Shown: piece after piece, positions 52,032 to 59,722 of the stretch
Layout: each line of letters opens with the position of its first letter
Numbering within the stretch: position 1 is the first letter of the stretch
NCBI RefSeq assembly: GCF_019645835.1
Contig: NZ_CP080998.1
Span: 248,001 to 312,000, forward strand
Direction of reading: 5' to 3'
Source of the DNA: Mycolicibacterium holsaticum DSM 44478 = JCM 12374
Lineage (GTDB): Bacteria > Actinomycetota > Actinomycetes > Mycobacteriales > Mycobacteriaceae
Length of the DNA: 64,000 bases
Program-made: the position numbers and the translations under genes
Notes under the pieces: model-generated
Told to the model about the DNA's origin: nothing
The model's input: only the letters and a program-made list of their open reading frames with translations
The model's database searches: none

Positions 52032-52454
52032 ATGCTGCATCGACTGTTCGCCAACGCAACCCCTGCCCATGCCCACTGCGATTTGTACTGCGGCGTGTAC
52101 GACCCCGCCCAGGCCAAGATCGAAGCGCTCTCATGTCTGAAGACGCTGCAGAAGTACCACGACTCAGACGACGAGCACTTCCGCACCCGCTGCGTCATCA
52201 TCAAGGAGCAGCGGGCCGAGGAGGTCAAGCATCACCTGATGGTGCTGTGGGCCGACTTCTTCGCCAAGGAGCACTTCGAGCAGTTCCCCAACCTGCACCA
52301 GTTGTTCTGGGACGGCGTGCACGGCGCCGGTGACGTGAAGAAGTCCACCGACGTCGCCGTCGCCGAGAAACTGCTCGCGACCATCGACGAGATCGCCGAC
52401 ATCTTCTGGCAGACCGAGAAGGCCAAGAACATGGGCGTCTATCCGCCCGCCTGA
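52032..52454 (+). CDS. sodN: Nickel superoxide dismutase SodN
   Basis: A 140-residue precursor of the Ni-SOD that dismutates superoxide in the cytosol. A 14-residue propeptide ending AHA precedes the mature start HCDLYCGVYDPAQAKIEA, giving His1, Cys2 and Cys6 of the nickel hook. The four-helix body (KEQRAEEVKHHLMVLWADFF, IADIFWQTEKAK) is standard. Position 5 of the hook is Tyr where the classic hook has Pro. The gene is divergent from sodX and ends before a strong terminator. It occupies the place where M. tuberculosis has sodA (Fe-SOD). Confidence 0.93.
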   Translation: MLHRLFANATPAHAHCDLYCGVYDPAQAKIEALSCLKTLQKYHDSDDEHFRTRCVIIKEQRAEEVKHHLMVLWADFFAKEHFEQFPNLHQLFWDGVHGAGDVKKSTDVAVAEKLLATIDEIADIFWQTEKAKNMGVYPPA

Positions 52455-52476
52455 TTCGTCCGCCCATCCACGCACA

Positions 52477-52510
52477 GAGCCGCCGAAACCAGTCGGGTTC
52501 GGCGGCTCTT
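52477..52510. terminator. Strong hairpin terminator between sodN and small membrane gene
   Basis: AGAGCCGCCGAA (52477-52488) and TTCGGCGGCTCT (52499-52510) form a perfect 12-bp stem with a 10-base loop, followed by TTTCG. It sits between two convergent genes and can serve both strands. Confidence 0.8.
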
Positions 52511-52524
52511 TCGTGGGTCGCGTC

Positions 52525-52683
52525 TCAGAACAGCACGATGAGGGCGAGGATGCCCAGCAGCACCAGCGCGATCACGCCGGCGCGGACGCACGCCATCATC
52601 TGCGCGCGGTTGTAAACGTTCGAGGGGGACTGCCATTCAGACGGCGGCACCGCGGATCCCGGACCCATCGGATATGACCCCAT
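52525..52683 (-). CDS. Small single-pass membrane protein (52 aa)
   Basis: A short frame from ATG (complement 52683-52681) to TGA, with AGGAG six bases upstream. The product begins MGSYPMGPGSAVPPSEWQ, then has a basic/polar turn (NVYNRAQMMACVR) and one C-terminal span (AGVIALVLLGILALIVLF). Good ribosome site, sensible length and clean topology support a real gene. The function is unknown. It shares a terminator with convergent sodN. Confidence 0.72.
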   Translation of the reverse strand: MGSYPMGPGSAVPPSEWQSPSNVYNRAQMMACVRAGVIALVLLGILALIVLF

Positions 52684-53061
52684 CAAATACTCCTGACCTG
52701 CACGTTCGCTAGTTCTGCTCAGTGAGCCCTGTCACAAGCGCGAAGTTGTGACGCCGATCATAGCTGTTGTGCTCGACGTGGTGAAATCGCATGTCGACAC
52801 GTCCGCCGAGCAACTGTGCACAACAACAGCGGACAGCCCGGAGTTAGTCCAGCTATGCATTTCGCTCGGCTCTGCCCGGTGGCCATCCCGGACCGCTCAG
52901 GTTATCCACAGTGATCTTCAGCGGCCACACAGATTAGGCGGCTCACGAGGGGTATCGCCCGATCATGGGCCTGTGGATGAACCTGTGGAAACTGTGGATA
53001 GGTCGAAATTGCTGATCCCGCAGACGGGGGCCGCACCTGCGAGGGCGTGGTACTTCGTCGC
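52684..53061. other. Intergenic region with DnaA-box-like cluster
   Basis: About 380 bases without a convincing gene. It holds five 9-mers close to the DnaA box: TGTGCACAA (52815-52823), TTATCCACA (52902-52910, perfect general consensus), and, inverted, TGTGGATGA (52972-52980), TGTGGAAAC (52984-52992) and TGTGGATAG (52993-53001). The last three are tightly packed in 30 bases. Confidence 0.5.
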
Positions 53062-53067
53062 TAGTCT
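53062..53067 (+). promoter_or_regulatory. -10 element of the 53074 gene (leaderless)
   Basis: TAGTCT ends six bases before the ATG at 53074. Confidence 0.5.
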
Positions 53068-53073
53068 GGTCGA

Positions 53074-54096
53074 ATGATCCAGGTGTGTTCCCAGTGCGGA
53101 ACGCGGTGGAACGTGCGCGACCGGCGCCGGGTCTGGTGCCCGCGGTGCAACGGCACACTTCTGGCGCCCGCGGGCCCGGAATCGGGCGCTGAGTGGAGCG
53201 CGCCGGCCATGGCCGCGCCGGTGCGCCCGTCGACGCGGGGCGCGACGCCGCAGCGGTTGCCTGCCGGCTTTCGCTGGATCGCGGTGCGCCCGGGTACCCC
53301 GCCGCCCCCGCGGCGCGGGCGCAGACCGCTGGGACCCACCCCGCGGTATTCGGTCATTCCGCGGTGGGGTTTGACCGAGCACTTCGAGCACGTCGACCAG
53401 CAGGAGTCGGCGCCGCGCGGCGGGCCGTCGCCCGCCCGGGTGCGCAACCTGCTCGTCGCGACCATGATCGTGCTCGGTGCTGCGGCGCTGATCCACCTGG
53501 TGCGCTACGCGCTGCTGATCATCAACCGCAGCACGCTGCTCAACCCCTGGATCGCGGGGTCGGCGACGTGGGTGGGGGTCGGCATCAGCGTGATCGCGAT
53601 GTTCATGGTGGTGGGCAGCGCCGTCGTGCTGGCCGACTGGCTCGTCGCCCGGCGCGCCGCCGCATTCGCCCATCGTGGGCATGAGGACCCCCGGGCCGGC
53701 TGGGCGCTGCGTGCGGGATGTCTGGTGCCCTTCGCCAACCTGGCGTGGGCACCGGTATTCGTGCTCGAACTCGCCGGCGTAGAGGAGCGGTTGACGTGGC
53801 TGCGCAGGCCCGTGGTGGTGTGGTGGCTGGTGTGGCTGGCCAGCTACGCCGTGTCGATCTGGTCCATCGCGACCAGCTTCACCCAGGACGTGCAGGGCAT
53901 CGCGGACAACACCGTGACGACGACCGTCGCCTACCTGCTGGCTCTGGCCGCGATGCTGTTGGCGTACAAGGTCTTCGAGGGCTTCGAAAGACAACCGGTG
54001 GAACGCCCGACCAAACGCTGGGTGGTGGTGTCGGAGCCCGGAACCGCAACCGAGGTCGAGGGTTCGGCACCGAGCCCGGCGACCGCGGCGGTATGA
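53074..54096 (+). CDS. DUF4328 membrane protein with N-terminal zinc ribbon (Rv3843c-like)
   Basis: A 340-residue protein. Residues 1-30 form a zinc ribbon (CSQCGTRW and CPRCNG: two CxxC pairs). A Pro/Arg-rich linker (about 35-120) leads into a membrane domain with six spans, DUF4328 type (WVGVGISVIAMFMVVGSAV, GWALRAGCLVPFANLAWAP). Function unknown; length and position match Rv3843c. It overlaps glpQ1 by ATGA and is expressed from a leaderless promoter. Confidence 0.85.
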   Translation: MIQVCSQCGTRWNVRDRRRVWCPRCNGTLLAPAGPESGAEWSAPAMAAPVRPSTRGATPQRLPAGFRWIAVRPGTPPPPRRGRRPLGPTPRYSVIPRWGLTEHFEHVDQQESAPRGGPSPARVRNLLVATMIVLGAAALIHLVRYALLIINRSTLLNPWIAGSATWVGVGISVIAMFMVVGSAVVLADWLVARRAAAFAHRGHEDPRAGWALRAGCLVPFANLAWAPVFVLELAGVEERLTWLRRPVVVWWLVWLASYAVSIWSIATSFTQDVQGIADNTVTTTVAYLLALAAMLLAYKVFEGFERQPVERPTKRWVVVSEPGTATEVEGSAPSPATAAV

Positions 54097-54944
54097 GCTC
54101 GGGCGAAGGCGGGGCCGCCGCATCGGCGAGTTCCGCACCGGAGCCCGGCGGCCACCCGTTCGTCGTGGCGCACCGCGGCGCATCGGCCGATCGACCCGAA
54201 CACACCCTGGCCGCCTACCAGCTGGCGCTCGAAGAAGGTGCCGACGGTGTCGAGTGCGACGTGCGGCTGACCCGCGACGGGCACCTCGTGTGCCTGCACG
54301 ATCGTCGCGTCGACCGCACCTCGGACGGCACCGGCATCGTCAGCGAGATGTCGTTGGCGCAACTGCGGGAACTCGACTACGGCTCATGGCATCCCAGCTG
54401 GCGCAGGGACGCCGACCACGGCGAGACCGGGCTGTTGACCCTCGATGAGCTGGTTTCGCTGGTGCTGGACTGGAACCGGCCCGTCAAGCTCTTCATCGAG
54501 ACCAAACACCCCGTGCGCTACGGCGCGCTGGTGGAAAGCAAGGTGCTCGCCGTGTTGCACCGCTACGGCATCGCCGCACCCGCATCGGCCGATCTGGCCC
54601 GTGCCGTGGTGATGTCGTTCTCGGCGGCCGCGGTGTGGCGCATCCGCCGTGCCGCGCCGATGCTGCCGACCGTGCTGCTCGGCGACACGTCACGGTTTTT
54701 GGGCGGCAGCGCCGCCACCACGGTCGGGGCCACCGCCGTCGGGCCGTCGATCATGACGCTGCGCCAGCACCCCGAACTCGTCGACCGGGCCGCCGCGCAG
54801 GGCAGGGCGATGTACTGCTGGACCGTCGACCATTTCGAGGACGTCGGCTACTGCCGCGACCTCGGGGTGGCATGGGTCGCCACCAACCATCCCGGCCGCA
54901 CCAAGATCTGGCTGCAGAACGGGCTGACCGGCGCCGGACGCTAG
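54093..54944 (+). CDS. glpQ1: Glycerophosphodiester phosphodiesterase GlpQ1
   Basis: A 283-residue GDPD TIM-barrel enzyme that hydrolyses glycerophosphodiesters to glycerol-3-phosphate and alcohol. Catalytic and metal residues appear in VAHRGASADRPEHTLAAY (His, Arg, Glu) and GVECDVRLTRDGHLVCLHD (Glu, Asp, His); FIETKH and YCWTVD complete the barrel. No signal peptide, so cytosolic. The ATG overlaps the upstream stop (ATGA). It converges with the LCP gene with a 4-base overlap of stops (CTAG); in M. tuberculosis bfrB lies between these two. Confidence 0.93.
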   Translation: MSSGEGGAAASASSAPEPGGHPFVVAHRGASADRPEHTLAAYQLALEEGADGVECDVRLTRDGHLVCLHDRRVDRTSDGTGIVSEMSLAQLRELDYGSWHPSWRRDADHGETGLLTLDELVSLVLDWNRPVKLFIETKHPVRYGALVESKVLAVLHRYGIAAPASADLARAVVMSFSAAAVWRIRRAAPMLPTVLLGDTSRFLGGSAATTVGATAVGPSIMTLRQHPELVDRAAAQGRAMYCWTVDHFEDVGYCRDLGVAWVATNHPGRTKIWLQNGLTGAGR

Positions 54945-56140
54945 GGCTGAGCGTCGAGGACGTCCTGGGGCACCGCCGAGTCGGTTCGCATGGCGTCGAA
55001 CAGCTGAGAGGCCACGGCGCTGTCCCAGATCACCACCGAACCCGAGTCGCTGCCGGTGAATTCGCCGATCGGCACGGTCACCGTGGTGACGTCTCCGCGC
55101 AGCGCCCACGCCAGGCGCGCCAGGTCCCAGATGTGTGCGCCCTGATCGACGGCGACGGCCTTGCCGACAGAGTCGAGCAGCGGTTGCCAGCGCAGCGGGT
55201 TGAGCAGCACCGCGGGGCTGGAGGCGCGGTGCAACAGGGCGGCCATGAAGGCGCGCTGGTGCAGCATCCGGTCCAGGTCGGCGCGCGGTGTGGCGCGCGT
55301 GCGGACGTAACCGAGCGCGCTGCGGCCGTCGAGTTTCTGACATCCCGCCGGCAGCTCGATACCCGCGAGCGGATCATGGATCGGTTCGTCGAGGCACATC
55401 GTCACGCCGCCCACCGCGTCGACCATCACCGCGAAACCGTCGAACCCGATCTCGGCGTAGTGGTCGAGCCGTAGCCCGGTGGCCTGTTCGACGGTCTGGG
55501 CCAACAGCGGTGCGCCGCCGAACGTGAACGCCGCGTTGATCTTGTCGCTGCCGTAGCCGGGCACCTCGACGTAGGAGTCCCTCGGAATGGACACCATCGT
55601 GGTGTGGGCGCTCGACCATGGCGCCGGGATGTGCACCAACAGGATCGTGTCGGTGCGGCCCTCGCCGACGTCCCCGCCGGTAGCCAGGTCGGCCTGTTGT
55701 TCGGGCGTGAGGTTCTGGCGGCTGTCGGATCCGACGAGCAGCCAGGTGGTGCCTGCTCCTGCGGCGGGACGGTCGCCGTAGTTCGGCAGCACCGGGATGC
55801 GGTGCAGCGAGCGATCCAGCCAGACCCCGGTGGCCACCACCGCGACGACCGCGACCAGCACGCACGCCATCAGCATCCGGCCCCAATGCCGTTTGCGCCG
55901 TGGCTTTTTGACCTTCGGCGGGGCCGGAGGCGGCGACGGTTGACGACGCACCACCGGAGGCGGCTTGCGAGGCGGCGGGTTTTGCCGCACCACCGGCGGG
56001 GGCGGGGGCCTGCGTTGGGGGGTCGGCGGATTGGGGGGCCACGGGGGAGGGCGGTAGTTGGGGTCTCGGCGGATCACCTGTGACGGCTCCCGACGGTCCC
56101 GGGGGTCCACACCCCGGGGCGGTCGCGGCTGGTCGGTCAC
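54941..56140 (-). CDS. LytR-CpsA-Psr (LCP) family cell-wall glycopolymer ligase
   Basis: A 399-residue membrane protein. The cytosolic N-terminus is Pro/Arg-rich (1-85), followed by one span (MLMACVLVAVVAVVATGVWL). The outer LCP domain has TTWLLVGSDSRQNL, GRTDTILLVHIP, SIPRDSYVEVPGYG, KINAAFTFGG and RTRATPRADLDRM, with the conserved Asp and Arg residues that bind polyprenyl phosphate. It would attach arabinogalactan or a related polymer to peptidoglycan. The remembered M. tuberculosis counterpart at this place (Rv3840) is short, whereas this one is full length. GTG start with a TAGATT -10 seven bases upstream. Confidence 0.92.
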   Translation of the reverse strand: MTDQPRPPRGVDPRDRREPSQVIRRDPNYRPPPWPPNPPTPQRRPPPPPVVRQNPPPRKPPPVVRRQPSPPPAPPKVKKPRRKRHWGRMLMACVLVAVVAVVATGVWLDRSLHRIPVLPNYGDRPAAGAGTTWLLVGSDSRQNLTPEQQADLATGGDVGEGRTDTILLVHIPAPWSSAHTTMVSIPRDSYVEVPGYGSDKINAAFTFGGAPLLAQTVEQATGLRLDHYAEIGFDGFAVMVDAVGGVTMCLDEPIHDPLAGIELPAGCQKLDGRSALGYVRTRATPRADLDRMLHQRAFMAALLHRASSPAVLLNPLRWQPLLDSVGKAVAVDQGAHIWDLARLAWALRGDVTTVTVPIGEFTGSDSGSVVIWDSAVASQLFDAMRTDSAVPQDVLDAQP

Positions 56141-56147
56141 AGGAAGA

Positions 56148-56153
56148 AATCTA
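56148..56153 (-). promoter_or_regulatory. -10 element of the LCP gene (leaderless)
   Basis: TAGATT on the minus strand ends seven bases before the GTG at 56140. The upstream CPBP gene ends only 31 bases away, so read-through is also possible. Confidence 0.4.
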
Positions 56154-56171
56154 CGTGGTGCCCGCCGGTAT

Positions 56172-56939
56172 TCACTGCAGCCAGCTCAGGTGCCCCGCGG
56201 CAAGGGCGTACCCGACGAACGCCACCGCGTCGATCAACGCGTGCGCGATGATCAGCGGCCACAACCGCCCGGTGCGCAGGTACACGTAACCGAACACCAG
56301 GCCCATCGCGACATTGCCCAGGCCGGCGCCGAAACCCTGGTACAGGTGGTAGAGCCCGCGCAGCACGCTGGAGACGACCACGGCGATCGCCGGGTGCACG
56401 CGCAGTTGACGCAACCGGGTGAGCAGGAAGCCGACCACGATCACTTCCTCGGCCCAGCCGTTGGCGAAGGACACCAGCAGCAGCACCGGGATGCGCCACC
56501 ACGTGTCATAGAGTTCGGCGGGTTCCACCGATGCGTTGAGGCCGAGGATGCGGGCGATCTGGTACAGCGCCAGGCCCGGCACCCCGATCAGCGCGGCCAG
56601 ACCGAGGCCGCCGACCACGTCCGGACGCCACCGCGGCAGGCCAAGACCGATCCGGTCGGGTCCGAAACCGCTGCGCCACAACAGGTATACGCCAAGCGCA
56701 CCCCAGGCCAGCAGCTGGAACACCCCGGCCAGGTTGAGGCCGAGGTCGATCAGGTCGAACTGCGAGCGGCGCGGGTTGAGCGCGACGACCTGGCCGGCGA
56801 GGCCGAGCAGAACCGATTCGATGAGGCGCAGCAGCGCGGTGTAGGCCGAGAGGGCGAAGGTCACCGCCAGCACGACGGCGACCTCGATGCGCAGCGCGCG
56901 TCGCTGCGGTCCGCTCAGTTCGTCTGCGCCGCCAGTCAC
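56172..56939 (-). CDS. CPBP-family intramembrane metalloprotease
   Basis: A 255-residue polytopic protein (about seven spans) with the three CPBP/Abi motifs: FANGWAEEVIVVGFLLTRL (EE and R), SSVLRGLYHLYQGF (H) and LIIAHALIDAV (H). These resemble type II CAAX prenyl endopeptidases; bacterial members are often unassigned or act in bacteriocin immunity. The GTG start has TAGCGT seven bases upstream (complement 56952-56947), a leaderless signal. It lies 31 bases before the LCP gene. Confidence 0.88.
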   Translation of the reverse strand: MTGGADELSGPQRRALRIEVAVVLAVTFALSAYTALLRLIESVLLGLAGQVVALNPRRSQFDLIDLGLNLAGVFQLLAWGALGVYLLWRSGFGPDRIGLGLPRWRPDVVGGLGLAALIGVPGLALYQIARILGLNASVEPAELYDTWWRIPVLLLVSFANGWAEEVIVVGFLLTRLRQLRVHPAIAVVVSSVLRGLYHLYQGFGAGLGNVAMGLVFGYVYLRTGRLWPLIIAHALIDAVAFVGYALAAGHLSWLQ

Positions 56940-56946
56940 CGCAGCT

Positions 56947-56952
56947 ACGCTA
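56947..56952 (-). promoter_or_regulatory. -10 element of CPBP protease gene
   Basis: TAGCGT (minus strand) ends seven bases before GTG 56939. Confidence 0.45.
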
Positions 56953-56969
56953 GCGGGCGCCGCAATGCG

Positions 56970-57776
56970 TCAGGGCCGGCGCGCGCGCAGCCCGTTGAGG
57001 AAGGGGCAGCCCAGCAGCACCCTGATCGCCTGGCTCAGGCCGGTGACGTCGTCGACCGGTTTGGCGAACGGTAACCGCACGTCGTGATCGCCCTCGTCGT
57101 TTTCCACCCGAAGCCGCACGCCGTAGCGGTCCAGCCCGAGGGGACGGACGCGGCCGCGACGCTGCGACAGCGGCAGGCGGCTGGCGAGCCGGTCCACCAC
57201 GTCGCGGTGTGCGGCCTCCATGTGCCGAAGCCAGCTGGACTCCATGGCGCAGAACGGATCCGGTTGCGCGTCCAGCAGTTCGCTCACGCCGATGGATTCG
57301 GCGCCGGTGGAGTCGGCGGCCACCACCGAGTCGACCTCCAATCGCAGCAGTGCGTAGCGCATATCGCGCTCGTCACGGGGCGCCCCGGAGTTCACCTGCA
57401 GCAGAGCGGGGTTGGGATCCTCGGAGGCGATCAAGTCCAGCAGGGCCGCCAGTTCGGCGCCGGGGACGTGGAGCAGGCGGCCGCGGACCCACACCAGCGC
57501 GCGCACGGGCTCACGCAGCGGCAGCGGCGCGTAGTCGGTCATCTCCAGGACCGCGGGCACGCCGGTCGGCGCCGCAGTGGCCACCCGGCCCGCCAGCGCG
57601 CCGCCCAGCGGAACCGTCACCGCGAAGGAGCCGTCGGACAGCAGGTGATGCACGGGGGATTCAGTGGGGTCTTCAGCGGGGGTGATGCCGTCGACCGCGA
57701 GCATTGCACCACCCGCTCTCGCGCATGCGCTGCGGATCCGCTCAGCCGCCGTCGGTGTAATCGTCGTCGCCGTCAT
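56970..57776 (-). CDS. DUF2470-domain protein, iron-regulated (Rv3839-like)
   Basis: A 268-residue soluble protein. The N-terminal part resembles a flavin/haem-binding split barrel (VTVPLGGALAGRVA, MTDYAPLPLREPVRALVWVRGRL). The C-terminal DUF2470 (SSWLRHMEAAHRDVVDRLA, GLDRYGVRLRVEN) is found in haem-oxygenase-like HugZ proteins. An ideal AAGGAGGG precedes the ATG. A strong IdeR box overlaps the promoter, so the gene is probably induced by low iron or otherwise iron-controlled. It matches Rv3839 in place. A role in haem or iron use is inferred. Confidence 0.85.
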   Translation of the reverse strand: MTATTITPTAAERIRSACARAGGAMLAVDGITPAEDPTESPVHHLLSDGSFAVTVPLGGALAGRVATAAPTGVPAVLEMTDYAPLPLREPVRALVWVRGRLLHVPGAELAALLDLIASEDPNPALLQVNSGAPRDERDMRYALLRLEVDSVVAADSTGAESIGVSELLDAQPDPFCAMESSWLRHMEAAHRDVVDRLASRLPLSQRRGRVRPLGLDRYGVRLRVENDEGDHDVRLPFAKPVDDVTGLSQAIRVLLGCPFLNGLRARRP

Positions 57777-57789
57777 ATCCCTCCTTAGA

Positions 57790-57808
57790 TTAGGTGAGCC
57801 TAACTTAA
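57790..57808. promoter_or_regulatory. IdeR iron box
   Basis: TTAGGTGAGCCTAACTTAA matches the IdeR consensus TTAGGTTAGGCTAACCTAA at 16 of 19 positions. It overlaps the likely -10 region (TAATCT on the minus strand) of the DUF2470 gene, ending 14 bases before its start codon. It could also touch the divergent pheA promoter, 64 bases away. Confidence 0.82.
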
Positions 57809-57871
57809 CTAGCCGTTCTGGACGCGCGCAAGGCCTACGTGCTGCGGAACGGGATTACCGAGGTGAACCGA

Positions 57872-57877
57872 TAGGGT
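57872..57877 (+). promoter_or_regulatory. -10 element of pheA (leaderless)
   Basis: TAGGGT ends six bases before the GTG start of pheA. Confidence 0.55.
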
Positions 57878-57883
57878 TGAGGC

Positions 57884-58810
57884 GTGCCACGCATTGCCTA
57901 CCTCGGACCCGAAGGAACCTTCACCGAGGTGGCGCTGCACAAAATGGCGGCCTCCGGCATGCTCCCCGGCAAGGCGGCGTCGGGCGAGACGATCCCGGTG
58001 CCGTTCGACAGCGCGGGGGCCGCGCTGGCCGCGGTCCGCTCCGGCGAGGCCGACTTCGCGTGTGTGCCGATCGAGAACTCGATCGAGGGTGCGGTGCTGC
58101 CGACCCTCGACAGCCTGGCCGCGGGAACGCCGCTGCAGATCTTCGCCGAACACACCCTGGACGTGAAGTTCACCATCGTCGTGCGGCAGGGCACGGCGGC
58201 CGCCGACGTGGCCACCGTCGCGGCGTTTCCGGTCGCGGCCGCGCAGGTGCGCCACTGGCTGGCGGACCAGCTGCCCACAGCACAAGTGGTGCCGGCCTAT
58301 TCGAACGCCGCGGCCGCGCACGACGTGGCCGAGGGACGCGCCGACGCCGGGGTCAGCACGGCGCTGGCCGCCGAACGCTGCGGGTTGGCCGCATTGGCCG
58401 CCGGCGTCGTCGACGAGGCCAACGCCCGCACCCGGTTCGTGCTGGCCGGTCCGCCCGCGTCGCCGCCGCAACGCACCGGCGCCGACCGCACCTCGGTGGT
58501 GCTGCGGCTCGACAACGTGCCCGGCGCGCTCGTCTCGGCGCTGACCGAGTTCGCGGTGCGCGACATCGACCTGACCCGCATCGAATCACGGCCCACCAGA
58601 ACCGAGTTGGGCACCTACGTGTTCTTCCTGGACTGCGTCGGACACATCGAAGACGCCGCGGTCGCCGAGGCACTAAAGGCGTTGCACAGACGTTGCGCGG
58701 ATGTGCGTTATCTAGGTTCCTGGCCGACGGAATCGGCCGCCGGCGCGGTGCCGCCGCAACTGGACGAGGCATCGCGCTGGCTGACGCGTTTACGGGAGGG
58801 CAAGCAGTGA
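57884..58810 (+). CDS. pheA: Prephenate dehydratase PheA
   Basis: A 308-residue cytosolic enzyme converting prephenate to phenylpyruvate in phenylalanine synthesis. It starts RIAYLGPEGTFTEVA (PDT fold) and has the catalytic Thr-Arg-Phe motif in ANARTRFVLAG. The C-terminal ACT domain (VPGALVSALTEFAVRDIDLTRIESRP) mediates phenylalanine feedback. No chorismate mutase domain is fused, as usual in mycobacteria. The stop overlaps the next gene (GTGA). Position matches Rv3838c. Confidence 0.95.
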   Translation: MPRIAYLGPEGTFTEVALHKMAASGMLPGKAASGETIPVPFDSAGAALAAVRSGEADFACVPIENSIEGAVLPTLDSLAAGTPLQIFAEHTLDVKFTIVVRQGTAAADVATVAAFPVAAAQVRHWLADQLPTAQVVPAYSNAAAAHDVAEGRADAGVSTALAAERCGLAALAAGVVDEANARTRFVLAGPPASPPQRTGADRTSVVLRLDNVPGALVSALTEFAVRDIDLTRIESRPTRTELGTYVFFLDCVGHIEDAAVAEALKALHRRCADVRYLGSWPTESAAGAVPPQLDEASRWLTRLREGKQ

Positions 58811-59499
58811 GCGGGCGGCTGGTGCTGGTTCGGCACGGACAGTCACACGCCAACGTCGAACGGCGTCTGGACACCCGGCCACCGGGGGCCGCGCTGACCG
58901 ATTTGGGGCGCAACCAGGCGCGCACGTTCGCCCGGCGCGCCGCGTCGACGGTCCAGCCGGGGCTGCTCGCGCACTCCGCGGCGGTGCGGGCCGGCCAGAC
59001 CGCCCACGAGATCGCGGCCGAACTGCGGGTGGACACCTACGAGTTCGACGGCATCCACGAAGTCCAGGTCGGTGACCTCGAGAACCGCAACGACGATGCG
59101 GCGATCGCCGAGTTCGAGGCGGTCTACCAGCAGTGGCACCAGGGCGACCTGCAGGTGTCGATGCCCAACGGCGAGTCGGGTCGTGAGGTGCTGGACCGGT
59201 ACCTACCGGCGATCACCGACCTGCGGCTGCGCCACCTCGACGACGCGTCGTGGCACCGCGACATCGTCGTGGTCAGCCACGGTGCGGCGATACGACTGGT
59301 GTCGGCGGTGCTGGCGGGCGTGGACAGCAGCTTCGCGCTCGACCATCACCTCGGCAACGCCGAATCGATCGTGTTGTCGCCGATCACCGACGGGCGCTGG
59401 AGTTGTGTGCAGTGGGGTGCGCTGACACCGCCGTTCTACCCGGAGCCAAACGTGCGACCGGTCGAGGACGCGCTGCAGTCAGCTGATCCGATGGGCTGA
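58807..59499 (+). CDS. Histidine phosphatase (phosphoglycerate mutase-like)
   Basis: A 230-residue protein with the RHG motif LVLVRHGQSHANVE (catalytic His), second-arginine/Glu region (EVQVGDLENR) and second catalytic His in VVVSHGAAIRL. It could be a phosphatase of small phospho-metabolites; no true mutase features are evident. The start GTG overlaps the pheA stop, so it is co-transcribed. Matches Rv3837c. Confidence 0.9.
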   Translation: MSGRLVLVRHGQSHANVERRLDTRPPGAALTDLGRNQARTFARRAASTVQPGLLAHSAAVRAGQTAHEIAAELRVDTYEFDGIHEVQVGDLENRNDDAAIAEFEAVYQQWHQGDLQVSMPNGESGREVLDRYLPAITDLRLRHLDDASWHRDIVVVSHGAAIRLVSAVLAGVDSSFALDHHLGNAESIVLSPITDGRWSCVQWGALTPPFYPEPNVRPVEDALQSADPMG

Positions 59500-59673
59500 C
59501 ACCAGCACGCCGCACGTGCAGCCGATCGCTTCGCAGTCGATCCGGAACGTGTGGGCCACCTCCGGCATCACGCAGTCGGGTTCGGTGCACTCGGCGCGGT
59601 CGGCCGCGTGGTGGATGACGGTGCCGTGGCAGTGTTCGCACCCCGCTCGACACTCGCGGCAGTCACTGCTCAT
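59479..59673 (-). CDS. Small Cys/His-rich protein, probable zinc-binding
   Basis: A 64-residue protein with nine cysteines: DCRECRAGCEHCHGTVIHH, ECTEPDCVMPE, DCEAIGCTCG. The spacing (CxxC, CxxC, CxxxxC and CxC) suggests one or two zinc sites. Closely similar small proteins are conserved in actinobacteria without assigned function. It converges on the phosphatase, overlapping it by 21 bases. Confidence 0.72.
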   Translation of the reverse strand: MSSDCRECRAGCEHCHGTVIHHAADRAECTEPDCVMPEVAHTFRIDCEAIGCTCGVLVSAHRIS

Positions 59674-59722
59674 CGCCCGTTCATAGCACTGCGCGCCGAC
59701 AATTCGTGGGTGCCGCGCCAGC

